A stretch of DNA of 64,000 nt from Pelagibacterium montanilacus. GTDB lineage: Bacteria; Pseudomonadota; Alphaproteobacteria; Rhizobiales; Devosiaceae. Position 1 is the stretch's first letter. Each line of letters opens with the position of its first letter. Positions 1 through 8,082 of this stretch are shown here, in pieces. Below the pieces are notes generated by a model, which made no database searches, was not told the origin of the DNA, and saw only the letters and a program-made list of their open reading frames with translations. The stretch is from the NCBI RefSeq assembly GCF_003992665.1, contig NZ_RZMX01000051.1:201794-265793 (forward strand), written 5' to 3'. A program made the translations under genes and the position numbers.

Positions 1-1216
1 TGTACTTGGCCGCCGTCACCCGGCTGACGGTGGATTCGTGCATGTCGATTTCCGAAGCGACTGTCTTGAGCGTCATGGGCCTCAAATGCGAGATGCCATG
101 GGCGAAGAACGCATCCTGCTGGCGCACGATCTCGGTGGCCACCTTGAGGATGGTCTGTGCCCGCTGGTCCAGACTCTTGGCCAGCCAGTTGGCGGTCTGC
201 AGGCAATCGACCAGAAACGTCTTTTCTGCCGTGTCCCGGGTCTTTCCCGACACCGAGGCATAATAGGTGCGGTTGACCAGGACCCTGGGGAGCACCTCCG
301 AGTTCAGCTCCACCTTCCAGGTCCCGTCATGGGCGCGCCGCACGAACACATCGGGCACGACCGCTTCGATGGGGGCGGAATCGAAGGCTCGTCCGGGCCG
401 GGGATCGAGATCGCGCAGCTCGGCCAGCATATCGGCCAGATCCTCGCGGTCCGCGCCGATCTGGCGCCCCAGAGTGGAGAGGTCATGGCTGGCGACGAGG
501 TCGAGCCGCGCAAGCAGCGCCTCCATCATGGGATCGAGCCGATTGCGCTCGAGAAGCTGCATGGAAAGGCATTCGGCGAGTGATCGGGCGAAAACGCCCA
601 CCGGATCGCAGCCGCGTACCCGGGCGAGCACACCCTCGACCTGAGCAAGGGTGGCCCCGAGCTGCTCGGCGATCAGGGCGCATTCGGCGGTGAGGTATCC
701 GCGCTCGTCGAGATTGTCGATCAGATTGCGGGCGATCAGCCGCTCGGCGGGGTCCGAAAAGATCAGCGAAACCTGCTCGGAGAGATGGTCGCCAAGAGTC
801 CGGCCTGCCGACACGTACTGGTCGATATCGGGGGCCTCGGCCCCCAGCCCGCCGCCATCGCGCGCCGGCCACATGCTGGACTGGGAGACCGAATCCTGCC
901 CGGTCTGCTCGGGAAAGACGTTCGAGACATCGGTATCGAAGCCATCGGCGATCGACACCGCGCTTTCCAGATGCCTGCCGTGGTCGACCGTATCGGAATA
1001 GGGGTCGATTTCCGCGGGCCGTTCGCGCTCGAGAGGGGTGAGATCGTCGGGGCCGGTGTCATCGCGCTCGATGAGCGGATTGCGCATGAGCTCGGCATCG
1101 ACAAACGCGCTGAGCTCCATATGGCTGAGCTGAAGCAGCCTGATCGATTGCATGAGCTGCGGGGTCAGCGTCAGATGCTGTGACTGCCGGACATCCAGCC
1201 GCGGCGATAGCGCCAT
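1..1216 (-). CDS. rpoN: RNA polymerase sigma-54 factor RpoN (3' end cut by window edge)
   Basis: Alternative sigma factor that directs RNA polymerase to -24/-12 promoters opened by AAA+ activators, classically for nitrogen metabolism. The frame opens at ATG 1216 with a Gln/Leu-rich Region I (SQHLTLTPQLMQSIRLLQLS, residues about 11-30), the activator-contact segment, followed by an acidic Region II and the core-binding domain. About 405 residues are present. The sequence runs off the window while entering the DNA-binding HTH (ESTVSRVTAAKY), so the RpoN box is not visible. The family is usually about 480-510 residues. It lies 107 bp downstream of lptB on the same strand, the usual proteobacterial linkage. 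Confidence 0.96.
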   Translation of the reverse strand, partial: MALSPRLDVRQSQHLTLTPQLMQSIRLLQLSHMELSAFVDAELMRNPLIERDDTGPDDLTPLERERPAEIDPYSDTVDHGRHLESAVSIADGFDTDVSNVFPEQTGQDSVSQSSMWPARDGGGLGAEAPDIDQYVSAGRTLGDHLSEQVSLIFSDPAERLIARNLIDNLDERGYLTAECALIAEQLGATLAQVEGVLARVRGCDPVGVFARSLAECLSMQLLERNRLDPMMEALLARLDLVASHDLSTLGRQIGADREDLADMLAELRDLDPRPGRAFDSAPIEAVVPDVFVRRAHDGTWKVELNSEVLPRVLVNRTYYASVSGKTRDTAEKTFLVDCLQTANWLAKSLDQRAQTILKVATEIVRQQDAFFAHGISHLRPMTLKTVASEIDMHESTVSRVTAAKY

Positions 1217-1323
1217 GGATCGAACTTCCCACCCAGATTGATCCCGGACGCCCCTTCCGGCGCGTCCCTGCCAGCGTCACCCTAGCGGGTTCGGGCGCGC
1301 CATACAAGATTCATGCCAGAGGC

Positions 1324-2067
1324 CTAGAGGGTGAAGCCTTCGCCAAGATAGACCCGGCGGGCCTCGGGGTCGGACATGATCGTCTCGGGCCGGCCCTGGA
1401 TCATCACCCGTCCCCCATGGATGAGATAGGCCCGATCGACCAGCCCGAAGGTCTCGCGCACCTGATGGTCGGTGATCAGAACGCCAATGCCGCGCGCCGT
1501 GAGCTGGCGCACGAGGCCCTGGATTTCGGCGACCGCAATCGGATCGATGCCGGCGAAGGGCTCGTCGAGCAGCATGAATTTGGGATCGGCCGCGAGCGCA
1601 CGCGCGATTTCCACCCGCCGGCGTTCCCCGCCCGAAAGCGCCAGCGCATCGGCGTCGCGCAGATGGGCGATGGAAAATTCCTCGAGCAATTCGTCCAGTC
1701 GCGACATGCGCTCGCTTCTGGACCGGATGTGGCCCTCGAGAACGGCGAGGACATTGTCACGCACGCTCAGCCCGCGAAAGATCGAGGCTTCCTGGGGCAG
1801 ATACCCGATCCCGAGCCGCCCCCTCTGGTAGAGCGGCATGTGGGTGATGGGGAGCCCGTCGAGCAGAATCTCCCCCGCATCGGGCCGCACCAGCCCCATG
1901 ATGATGGTAAAGACCGTGGTCTTGCCCGCGCCATTGGGCCCGAGCAGACCGACCGCCTCGCCCCGTCGCACCGCGATCGAGACGTCGCGCACCACCTGCC
2001 GCCTGGAATAGGCCTTGGCCAGTCCGTGCGCGACAAGCCAGCCGCTCTGGTCGATACGCTGAACCAA
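1324..2067 (-). CDS. lptB: LPS export ABC transporter ATPase LptB
   Basis: Cytoplasmic ATPase of the Lpt machine that powers LPS extraction from the inner membrane through LptF/G and the LptC-LptA bridge. The 247-residue protein has Walker A GPNGAGKTT at residues 43-51, the ABC signature LSGGE at 144-148 and Walker B MLLDEP at 165-170, plus the LptB-typical stretch GIGYLPQEASIF. It follows lptC and lptA and precedes rpoN. The start taken is TTG at 2067. No convincing Shine-Dalgarno lies before it, so the N-terminus could be a few codons shorter. LptF and LptG are not in the window. Confidence 0.95.
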   Translation of the reverse strand: MVQRIDQSGWLVAHGLAKAYSRRQVVRDVSIAVRRGEAVGLLGPNGAGKTTVFTIIMGLVRPDAGEILLDGLPITHMPLYQRGRLGIGYLPQEASIFRGLSVRDNVLAVLEGHIRSRSERMSRLDELLEEFSIAHLRDADALALSGGERRRVEIARALAADPKFMLLDEPFAGIDPIAVAEIQGLVRQLTARGIGVLITDHQVRETFGLVDRAYLIHGGRVMIQGRPETIMSDPEARRVYLGEGFTL

Positions 2068-2077
2068 AGGGGTGTGC

Positions 2078-2593
2078 CTAGCTGCCGCCGGGGGTCAGGA
2101 CGCTGCGCACGCGCCCGCCGCTCTCCCCACCGCCGGTGAACGAAGACGTTCCCGCTCTGGTGTCGATCACCAGCCGGTCGGAATCGATCTGCCCGGACGC
2201 GTTGATCACGGTGACATTGCCGGTAAAGACCAGTGTGCGGTCGCGAAAATCGTAGCGGGCGGTGTCGGCTTCGACCTCCTGGTCCTCGGTCACCATCATG
2301 ACGCGGCCGCCGCTGGCGGTAAATTCCACGAGATCGGACGGCCCGCCCTCGCCATAGACCGCTTCGGCGCGCGGGGCTCGCATTTCCATTGCGCCCTGCA
2401 CGATCACGACATTGCCCGAGAACACCGCGCGGTTACTGTCCTCGGCGATCTCGAGGGAATCGGCGGAAATATCGACCGGCTCGCCGGAGTCAGAGGCCAG
2501 TGCGCTGGCGTCGACGGCGCCGCTCTGCTGGGCCATGGCCACGGAGGGACCGGCCAGCACCAGGGCAATCAGGAGGGGAATCAGGGGTTGCAT
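2078..2593 (-). CDS. lptA: LPS transport periplasmic protein LptA (OstA-like)
   Basis: A 171-residue periplasmic bridge protein that carries LPS between LptC and the outer-membrane LptD. It has a clear N-terminal signal peptide (MQPLIPLLIALVLAGPSVAMA, about 21 residues) followed by an OstA/LptA beta-jellyroll region: repeated short strands such as AVFSGNVVIVQGAMEM and LVFTGNVTVINASGQI. Its start codon overlaps the lptC stop (TGATG at 2591-2595), so the two are translationally coupled, and lptB follows 10 bp downstream. The assignment rests on operon position and the repeated GNV strand pattern. Confidence 0.92.
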   Translation of the reverse strand: MQPLIPLLIALVLAGPSVAMAQQSGAVDASALASDSGEPVDISADSLEIAEDSNRAVFSGNVVIVQGAMEMRAPRAEAVYGEGGPSDLVEFTASGGRVMMVTEDQEVEADTARYDFRDRTLVFTGNVTVINASGQIDSDRLVIDTRAGTSSFTGGGESGGRVRSVLTPGGS

Positions 2594-3255
2594 CAGGGTT
2601 CTCCCGGAGCATGAGGATCGCGTTCGCGCCCCGCATCGGGGACCGGCGTCATGGTGAGCCGTACGGCGGAAAATTGCCAGTGCGCACGGCCCATGTCGTG
2701 CACCATGGTTTCCGCATCGAGCCGCGAGCCGTCATCGAAATCGAATATCACCGGCCCGTCGCTGGCAATTGTCTGGGCCGGCCAGTCGACCGACAGGCCC
2801 GCGAGCCGGCCGCTTGCGCCGGTCGAATCGGTGACCGTCACGTCTTCGTTGGACACCAGATGTTCGGCGCTCATGGTCCATTGGGCGGTGGGGAAGCTGG
2901 CATTAGCCAGATAGTTCTCGCCCCCCTCGATATCGATCACCAGACCGTAAAGATCGGCGATATCGAGATCGCCCACCCGGCTTTCGGCCCGCTCGGCGGT
3001 CATGGAATAGACCGTTCCGGTCGCGGTGCGGCCTTCAAAGCGGGGCGCGTCGATCACAAGGGTATCGGCCTCCAGCCGCACCCCGCCGATCGAGATCGAC
3101 CGGGCGAGACTGGAAACAGCGAGTTCGACCATCGGGTAGATGAGGATGGCAAGCCCGGCGAGCGGGACCGCAAGGCGAAGAATGCCGATCGCGCGGTTGT
3201 GCCGCGCAAACCGGCCGTACAACGCCCGCCGGTCGGCTGGCTGGGCAACGCTCAC
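2593..3255 (-). CDS. lptC: LPS export protein LptC
   Basis: Bitopic inner-membrane component of the Lpt bridge. The 220-residue protein has one N-terminal transmembrane helix (about residues 25-47, AVPLAGLAILIYPMVELAV) and a periplasmic domain with recurring strand motifs (ADTLVIDAPRFEG, TVYSMTAERAE) like the LptA fold it docks to. It is first in the lptC-lptA-lptB-rpoN run, with a 1-nt overlap to lptA. LptC sequences are poorly conserved, so the call leans on synteny and topology. Confidence 0.88.
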   Translation of the reverse strand: MSVAQPADRRALYGRFARHNRAIGILRLAVPLAGLAILIYPMVELAVSSLARSISIGGVRLEADTLVIDAPRFEGRTATGTVYSMTAERAESRVGDLDIADLYGLVIDIEGGENYLANASFPTAQWTMSAEHLVSNEDVTVTDSTGASGRLAGLSVDWPAQTIASDGPVIFDFDDGSRLDAETMVHDMGRAHWQFSAVRLTMTPVPDAGRERDPHAPGEP

Positions 3256-3363
3256 AGCGCGATGCTCCCCGGCACCGGGGCGATCTGTGGTGAACTGGGT
3301 GCTGCCATCCTTGCCATTGCGTGTTCCTTAGCGCGCCCTGGTCCCAGCCGGAAGGGACGTTTC

Positions 3364-3978
3364 CTAGCTGTGGGCGAAGATGTCTGTTTCCGGCCACCCT
3401 GCGAGATCGAGCCGCACGCGCGTCGGAAGAAACGAAAAGCATGCCGCGGCCATTTCGGTGCGCTGCTCGCGCGAGAGCATGCGATCGAGGTGCCGGCGCA
3501 TGTCGTGCAGATAGAGAACGTCCGAAGCTGCATAATCGAGCTGGGCCTGGGTGAGGGTCTCGGCGCCCCAGTCCGAACTTTGCTGCTGCTTGCTCATGTC
3601 CACGCCCAAGAGTTCGCGCGCCAGATCCTTGAGCCCGTGCCGGTCGGTATAGGTGCGCACGAGCTTGGAGGCGATCTTGGTGCAATAGACCGGCTGGGGC
3701 ATGACGCCGAGCGTGGCGCTGAGAACCGCCATGTCGAACCGGGCAAAGTGGAAGAGCTTGGTGACGTCCGGATTGGCGAGCAGGCTCACGATATTGGGGG
3801 CTTCGGTTTGTCCCGGAGCGATCTGGACGACATCGGCGGTGCCGTCGCCGGGTGAGAGCTGAATCACGCACAGTCTGTCGCGGCCGGGAACCAGCCCCAT
3901 CGTCTCGGTGTCGATCGCGACCTGACGGCCGTAGCGCGAGAGATCGGGAAGATCGCCCTTGTGGTGCCTGACGCTCAT
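3364..3978 (-). CDS. rnd: Ribonuclease D-like 3'-5' exonuclease (short form)
   Basis: DEDDy-type 3'-5' exoribonuclease fold, expected to trim tRNA and other small RNA 3' ends. Exonuclease motif I is AIDTETMGL with acidic residues D23 and E25. Motif II is the HFARFDMAVL segment, and motif III is YAASDVLYLHDM with the Tyr-x3-Asp pair. At 204 residues it lacks the C-terminal HRDC domains of E. coli RNase D (about 375 residues), a truncation common in Hyphomicrobiales. It is a single gene between lptC and tRNA-Leu, all on the minus strand. Confidence 0.9.
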   Translation of the reverse strand: MSVRHHKGDLPDLSRYGRQVAIDTETMGLVPGRDRLCVIQLSPGDGTADVVQIAPGQTEAPNIVSLLANPDVTKLFHFARFDMAVLSATLGVMPQPVYCTKIASKLVRTYTDRHGLKDLARELLGVDMSKQQQSSDWGAETLTQAQLDYAASDVLYLHDMRRHLDRMLSREQRTEMAAACFSFLPTRVRLDLAGWPETDIFAHS

Positions 3979-4130
3979 GAAGTCCCTCTTGATGCGGCTC
4001 TAGAATGCGGCGGGGTGCGCATGGCATGGGGCCAGCGCGCAGGGCTGCGTTGATGCCACAGCACGGCGCGCTTGCCTAGCCTTGCACTCTGGCAAGACCG
4101 GGGCGCAGGCACGTCGATGAAAAGGGGGGA

Positions 4131-4217
4131 TGGTGCCCAGAAGAAGACTCGAACTTCCACTCCCATACGGGAACTAGCACCTGAAGCTAGCGCGTCTACC
4201 AATTCCGCCATCTGGGC
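4131..4217 (-). tRNA. tRNA-Leu (anticodon CAG)
   Basis: Read on the minus strand, an 87-nt gene including an encoded 3' CCA. The acceptor stem GCCCAGA pairs with TCTGGGC, followed by discriminator A. The anticodon arm is CTAGC-TTCAGGT-GCTAG, giving CAG. A long variable arm (TGCTAGTTCCCGTATGGGAGT region) makes it class II, and the T-arm contains GTTCGAGTC. It decodes CUG, the commonest Leu codon in this GC-rich window. Confidence 0.97.
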
Positions 4218-4228
4218 AACGGGAGATG

Positions 4229-4257
4229 TCACTAGAGTGCGCCGGACCCTTTGTCAA
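4229..4257 (-). promoter_or_regulatory. Probable sigma-70 promoter of tRNA-Leu
   Basis: On the minus strand a perfect -35 box TTGACA (4252-4257) is followed after 17 nt by TAGTGA (4229-4234), a weak -10, ending 12 nt before the tRNA 5' end. The -35 and the spacing are strong; the -10 is poor, so the exact -10 may differ. Confidence 0.55.
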
Positions 4258-4411
4258 TCACTCAACCGTCCTGCCGATCGATAAAGAGAACACTGGTCAC
4301 CCCGCTGACGCCAATGTGCGTCTCCGCGGCCGTAAACCGATTGCAAATCGGGGGCTGCCGGGGCTAGAACGGGCCCATCAGCTTACCTCGGACGGATGCA
4401 CGGACACAATC

Positions 4412-5377
4412 ATGACGGTCAATTCCGGCAAACTGGCGACGATTTTCGGCGGCTCGGGCTTTGTGGGGACCCAGGTGGTTCAGGAATTGGCCCGGCGCGG
4501 CTATCGCATCCGGGTCGCGGTCCGGCGGCCCGATCTGGCAGGCCATGTGCGCATGTTCGGCTTTCCCGGCCAGATCCAGCCCATCCAGGCCAATCTGCGC
4601 TATCCTGAATCGGTCGCCGCAGCAGTGGCGGGCGCCGATCTGGTGGTCAACCTCGTGGGCATTCTCTTTGAGAAGGGCCGGCAGAAGTTCGACACCATCC
4701 AGACCCAGGGCGCGGCAACGGTGGCCACCGCCGCCAGGCAGGCGGGGGCAAGCCATCTCGTACACATGTCAGCGATCGGGGCCGATACAGGCTCGCCTTC
4801 GGCCTATGCGCGGTCCAAGGCGCGCGGCGAGGCTGAAGTGCTCAAGGCGTTCCCCGAAGCGGTGATCATCCGGCCCTCGATCATCTTCGGGCCCGATGAC
4901 GGCTTTTTCAATCTCTTTGGCTCGCTGGCCCGGTATTCCCCGGTGATGCCGCTCGTGGGCGGCAAGACCCGCTTCCAGCCCGTCTACGTGGCCGATGTGG
5001 CGCAGGCTTTCGCGATCGCGGCCGAAGGGCGCGTGGCCGGGGGCACGATCTACGAGCTGGGCGGACCCGACATCGAGACGATGCGCCAGCTGATCGATCG
5101 GGTGCTCGAGGAGAGCTACCGCAAGCGGCTGGTGCTCCCGCTGCCCGACGCGCTGGCGCGGCTCTCGGCCACGATGATGAGCGTGCTGCCCAAGCCCATG
5201 CTTACCCCCGACCAGATCACCCAGCTCGGCATCGACAATGTGGTGTCCGAAGCAGCGATCCGGGATGGACGCACCTTTTCGGCCTTCGGGATCGCCCCCA
5301 CGGGCATGGATGCGGTGCTCTCGAGCTATATGTGGCGCTTCCGCAAGCATGGCGAGTTCGAGCGGCGGCCGGCATAA
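4412..5377 (+). CDS. Complex I NDUFA9-family SDR / NAD(P)-dependent epimerase-like protein
   Basis: Atypical short-chain dehydrogenase of the NDUFA9 family, conserved next to metabolic genes in alphaproteobacteria and related to an accessory subunit of mitochondrial complex I. A direct role in bacterial complex I is not shown by the sequence. The Rossmann motif FGGSGFVGTQVV is at residues 11-22, and the SAIGADTGSPSAYARSKARG stretch carries the YxxxK pair. PSIIFGPDDGFFN and FQPVYVADVAQA are typical family motifs. The start at ATG 4412 gives 321 residues, the family length. The open frame continues upstream to about 4226 but that would run into the tRNA-Leu promoter. A repeat element begins directly after the stop. 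Confidence 0.88.
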   Translation: MTVNSGKLATIFGGSGFVGTQVVQELARRGYRIRVAVRRPDLAGHVRMFGFPGQIQPIQANLRYPESVAAAVAGADLVVNLVGILFEKGRQKFDTIQTQGAATVATAARQAGASHLVHMSAIGADTGSPSAYARSKARGEAEVLKAFPEAVIIRPSIIFGPDDGFFNLFGSLARYSPVMPLVGGKTRFQPVYVADVAQAFAIAAEGRVAGGTIYELGGPDIETMRQLIDRVLEESYRKRLVLPLPDALARLSATMMSVLPKPMLTPDQITQLGIDNVVSEAAIRDGRTFSAFGIAPTGMDAVLSSYMWRFRKHGEFERRPA

Positions 5378-5471
5378 AGCGATCCCAGGAAAAGCGGACA
5401 CATTCCGTCGGTTCGGACGCGCTAAAAATCACGGACTTGGAGCTCCTGTTCTGATTCAATCAGAGCAGGAC
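5378..5471 (+). repeat. Dispersed structured intergenic repeat, copy A
   Basis: Directly after the TAA of the preceding gene lies a sequence clearly homologous to the minus-strand sequence at 45070-45163. Shared blocks are CCAGGAAAAG, CGGTTCGGA, GACTTGGAGCTCCTGTTCTGA and CAGAxCAGGA. The 3' part folds into a hairpin: CCTGTTCTGATT pairs with AATCAGAGCAGG with one G-U pair. Elements of this kind are known in rhizobial genomes; I cannot name the family. Confidence 0.85.
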
Positions 5472-5493
5472 AGTCTTTCACCGCCCTACGAGC

Positions 5494-6234
5494 CTAGCGA
5501 TAGCCCAGAATGCGGGTTTCCCCGGTCCGCGCGGAATAGAGCGCCAGCTTCCCCAGAAGCGGTTCGCCATAGCCGGCGACGAGCTTGAGCGCCTCATTGG
5601 CCATCATGGCGCCCACCACCGCGGGCAGGACGCTCAGGACGCCCGCCTGCTCGCATGTGGGAATATCCTCAGGCGAGGGCGCGTGGGGGTAAAGCGCCTC
5701 GAGGGTCGGATAGGGTTTCCCCTCCCCATCTCTGCTGTATGGAGCAAGCACGGTCACCGTGCCGTCGAACTGGCCCACCGCCCCGGTGACCAGCGGAATG
5801 CGCGCTCGGGCGCAAGCGGCGGCAACATGCCGGCGGCAGGCGAAATCGTCGCTGCCCTCGACCACCAGATCGTAATTTTCGACCAGCGCGCCCGCATTGT
5901 CTGGGACCAGGCGCTCGGCGTGGGCGCTGGCACGGCCATGGGGGTTGAGCACGCCGATCTCCCGGACCGCGCACAGGGCTTTTGACGCCCCCACGTCGCT
6001 ATCCCGGAAAAGGGTCTGGCGGGGCAGGTTCGAAAGGCTCACGGTATCGTGGTCACAGACCCCGAGCGTCCCGATCCCCGCTGCGGCCAGCGCGGTGATC
6101 ACCGGTGCCCCGAGGCCACCGGCGCCGACCACGAGCACGCGGGCTCCCGCGATGGCCTGCTGGCCCGAGGCGCCGATACCCTTGAGAACCAGATGCCGCG
6201 CATGGCGGCGGCTTTCGGGAGGCGAGAGCATCAT
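5494..6234 (-). CDS. HesA/MoeB/ThiF-family adenylyltransferase
   Basis: E1-like enzyme that would adenylate the C-terminal Gly-Gly of a sulfur carrier (MoaD or ThiS type). The 246 residues include the nucleotide-binding motif VVGAGGLGAPV, an R-finger region (LSNLPRQTLFR), the DxxD-like VVEGSDDFACR and the cysteine-containing crossover loop DIPTCEQAGVL. The paired CxxC zinc ligands of classical MoeB are absent. The gene is between a repeat element and the DUF2259 gene on the same strand (5-bp gap), with no molybdenum or thiamine genes next to it, so the partner cannot be told. Two tandem ATGs mark the start. Confidence 0.85.
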   Translation of the reverse strand: MMLSPPESRRHARHLVLKGIGASGQQAIAGARVLVVGAGGLGAPVITALAAAGIGTLGVCDHDTVSLSNLPRQTLFRDSDVGASKALCAVREIGVLNPHGRASAHAERLVPDNAGALVENYDLVVEGSDDFACRRHVAAACARARIPLVTGAVGQFDGTVTVLAPYSRDGEGKPYPTLEALYPHAPSPEDIPTCEQAGVLSVLPAVVGAMMANEALKLVAGYGEPLLGKLALYSARTGETRILGYR

Positions 6235-6239
6235 CGGAT

Positions 6240-6977
6240 TCAGCGCGGGGTTGCGGGCAGAGCGATGAAGCGGCGGTCGAGGCCCTCAAAGCCATGGGAC
6301 CAGACCGAAATCACCGCGACAGCCGATGCCAGAGACCAGTCGGCGAAGGGGATGTGGATGCTGTGGATGCGGTAGTCGGCCGTGCAGTTGCGCGACCGCG
6401 GGACGGACGAATCCCGGTGCAGTTCGGCGCCTTGCCCAGGCGCCTCCAGCGTCAGCGCGTAGCCCTGGGCGGGGCCCCCGAACCAGTCCTCGCAATCGAG
6501 CGGGCTGGTTGAGCCGAAGACCTCGAGGCTGAGCGCGTGGGGCTCGCCGGTGTCATCGAGACCGAAACCGGGAAGAGCAAAAGAGATGTCGCGGGGCGCG
6601 GGATCGATCTCGCCGTCGGCGTGAACGACAAGCGGGCGAGCGGGAACCGTGATGTCCGCCAGAGCGGTGCCGGCCATCGCCCGCACCGCATCGCGCGCAT
6701 CGTCCAGACCGGAGGGCTCCTCCTCGATCCGGGCCCGGAACGGGCTGCCGAGAGCGAACCTGTCGGTATCGAGGTCGATCAGGAAGATCTCGGCATAGGC
6801 AAAGCCCGAGCCGTCCTGAATGCCGAACTGCTCGAAGGCGAAATAGCGTCCGTCCGGGGAATAGCCGAGCACCTCGATAAGCGCCTGATCGGCCGCCATG
6901 GCCTGTGGGGCAGAAAGACCGCCCGCCACGACCAGTGCGGCGCTAAACCCCCGTCGAACCGAACCCGCCAGTGCCAC
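6240..6977 (-). CDS. DUF2259-type predicted secreted protein
   Basis: Exported protein of unknown function (245 residues). The N-terminus reads as a signal peptide ending [10 protein letters not shown]. The mature part starts with a WD40-like strand ([17 protein letters not shown]) typical of DUF2259 proteins and contains a CEDWFGG segment. I place the start at GTG 6977 because AAGGAG sits 7 nt before it; an ATG at 7016 would lengthen the overlap with dut and put a basic extension before the signal peptide. It still overlaps the dut 3' end by 35 nt, so translation is probably coupled. Confidence 0.75.
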   Translation of the reverse strand: MALAGSVRRGFSAALVVAGGLSAPQAMAADQALIEVLGYSPDGRYFAFEQFGIQDGSGFAYAEIFLIDLDTDRFALGSPFRARIEEEPSGLDDARDAVRAMAGTALADITVPARPLVVHADGEIDPAPRDISFALPGFGLDDTGEPHALSLEVFGSTSPLDCEDWFGGPAQGYALTLEAPGQGAELHRDSSVPRSRNCTADYRIHSIHIPFADWSLASAVAVISVWSHGFEGLDRRFIALPATPR

Positions 6978-7386
6978 GATCTGTCTCCTTGAGCGTATCG
7001 ACTTCCCCGATATCAAGACGGGCCACTTGCGCGATCACCATCTGCGCGATCCTGTCGCCCCGCCCTATGCGGAAGGGCTCGCGCCCATGATTGATCAGGA
7101 GGACCTTCACCTCGCCGCGGTAATCGGCGTCGATGGTCCCCGGAGCGTTGAGCACGGTGACCCCGTGCTTTGCCGCCAGTCCTGACCGCGGCCTGATCTG
7201 GGCCTCGTAGCCCTCGGGCAGCGCCATGGCGAACCCGCAGGGCACCATCGCGAACGCGCCGGGGGCGATCTCGAGGGTCTCGTCCTCCGGGACCGCCGCG
7301 CAGACATCATGGCCTGCCGCCCCGGCGGTGCGGGGCGAGGGCAATGCCAGTCCGGCCGCGTGCGGCAAACGCCGAAGCAGGAGCAT
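6943..7386 (-). CDS. dut: dUTP diphosphatase
   Basis: Trimeric dUTPase hydrolysing dUTP to dUMP and PPi, keeping uracil out of DNA and feeding dTMP synthesis. Of the 147 residues, motif 1 is AAGHDVCAA, motif 2 [12 protein letters not shown], motif 3 [16 protein letters not shown], motif 4 GDRIAQMVI, and motif 5 the terminal Gly-rich arm GTGGFGSTG. All five dUTPase motifs are therefore present at normal length. It lies 2 bp after the lipoprotein gene and overlaps the DUF2259 gene. In related bacteria dut is often near coaBC, as here. Confidence 0.97.
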   Translation of the reverse strand: MLLLRRLPHAAGLALPSPRTAGAAGHDVCAAVPEDETLEIAPGAFAMVPCGFAMALPEGYEAQIRPRSGLAAKHGVTVLNAPGTIDADYRGEVKVLLINHGREPFRIGRGDRIAQMVIAQVARLDIGEVDTLKETDRGTGGFGSTGV

Positions 7387-7388
7387 GG

Positions 7389-7970
7389 CTATTTCTGCAC
7401 CACCGCGTAGAGCTCGGCGGGGATCTCCACCGAACCGGAGACCAGTCCCCCGAGCGGGATCTGGAAGCGGGCGGACTGCCCGTCCTCGGCGGTTTCCATG
7501 TTGGTCTCGACGATCTCGCCACCGGAAACCGACAGCGTGATGAAATGGCCCTCGAACATGGTGGCGATCATGGCTGCCATTTCAGGGTCGGAGGCTCCCG
7601 CCTCGTCATTGACCTCGTCGGCCACGCCCTCGGTGGGGAACGAGACCCGGATGCGACCATCGCCGAGCGCCTCGAATACCGGCCTGTTCTCGCCGTCCTC
7701 GTCGAACCGGAGGTCCTCGAAACTGCCCTCCTCGACGACACGGCACTCCACCACCGCCGCAGTCTCGACGATGTCGCCGTCTTCGCAGAAGGCTTCGCTC
7801 TCAACGCCCTCCATAGACATCATGGCGTACATGTCCGGCGACATGCCGGTGACCATGGTGCCACGCGCCTCAGTCTGTGAGAGCACCTCGACATCCATCG
7901 AAACGTCAACGCAGCCGGCAAGCCCCGCAGTCAGAAGGGCGATGCCGCTCATCTTCGCGATCGGGTTCAA
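7389..7970 (-). CDS. Putative lipoprotein of unknown function
   Basis: A 193-residue acidic protein with a lipobox LTAGLAGC (Cys at residue 20) after a short hydrophobic signal, followed by strand-rich sequence starting [10 protein letters not shown]. It resembles LppM/DUF3153-type lipoproteins in its start pattern, but I would not assign a function. The start is uncertain: TTG 7970 lies too far from the strong AAGGAGG, which instead is well placed for an ATG at 7978 that opens only Met-Pro-Phe-stop. An internal ATG at 7952 would also leave a usable signal. It sits between coaBC and dut on the same strand. Confidence 0.7.
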   Translation of the reverse strand: MNPIAKMSGIALLTAGLAGCVDVSMDVEVLSQTEARGTMVTGMSPDMYAMMSMEGVESEAFCEDGDIVETAAVVECRVVEEGSFEDLRFDEDGENRPVFEALGDGRIRVSFPTEGVADEVNDEAGASDPEMAAMIATMFEGHFITLSVSGGEIVETNMETAEDGQSARFQIPLGGLVSGSVEIPAELYAVVQK

Positions 7971-8082
7971 AATGGCATGGTCTCCCTCCTTGTTCTTTTT
8001 TTAGGGCGGCTGAGGCCGTCGGGCGCAGCGTGATTCAAGATGCGCACTCTGGTCGCAAACGCTGCCGATGACAAGCGCCGGG

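Noticed and set aside
4226-4411. N-terminal extension of the NDUFA9-like protein
   Set aside because: The frame is open, but it overlaps the tRNA-Leu promoter and adds no family homology. ATG 4412 gives the standard length.
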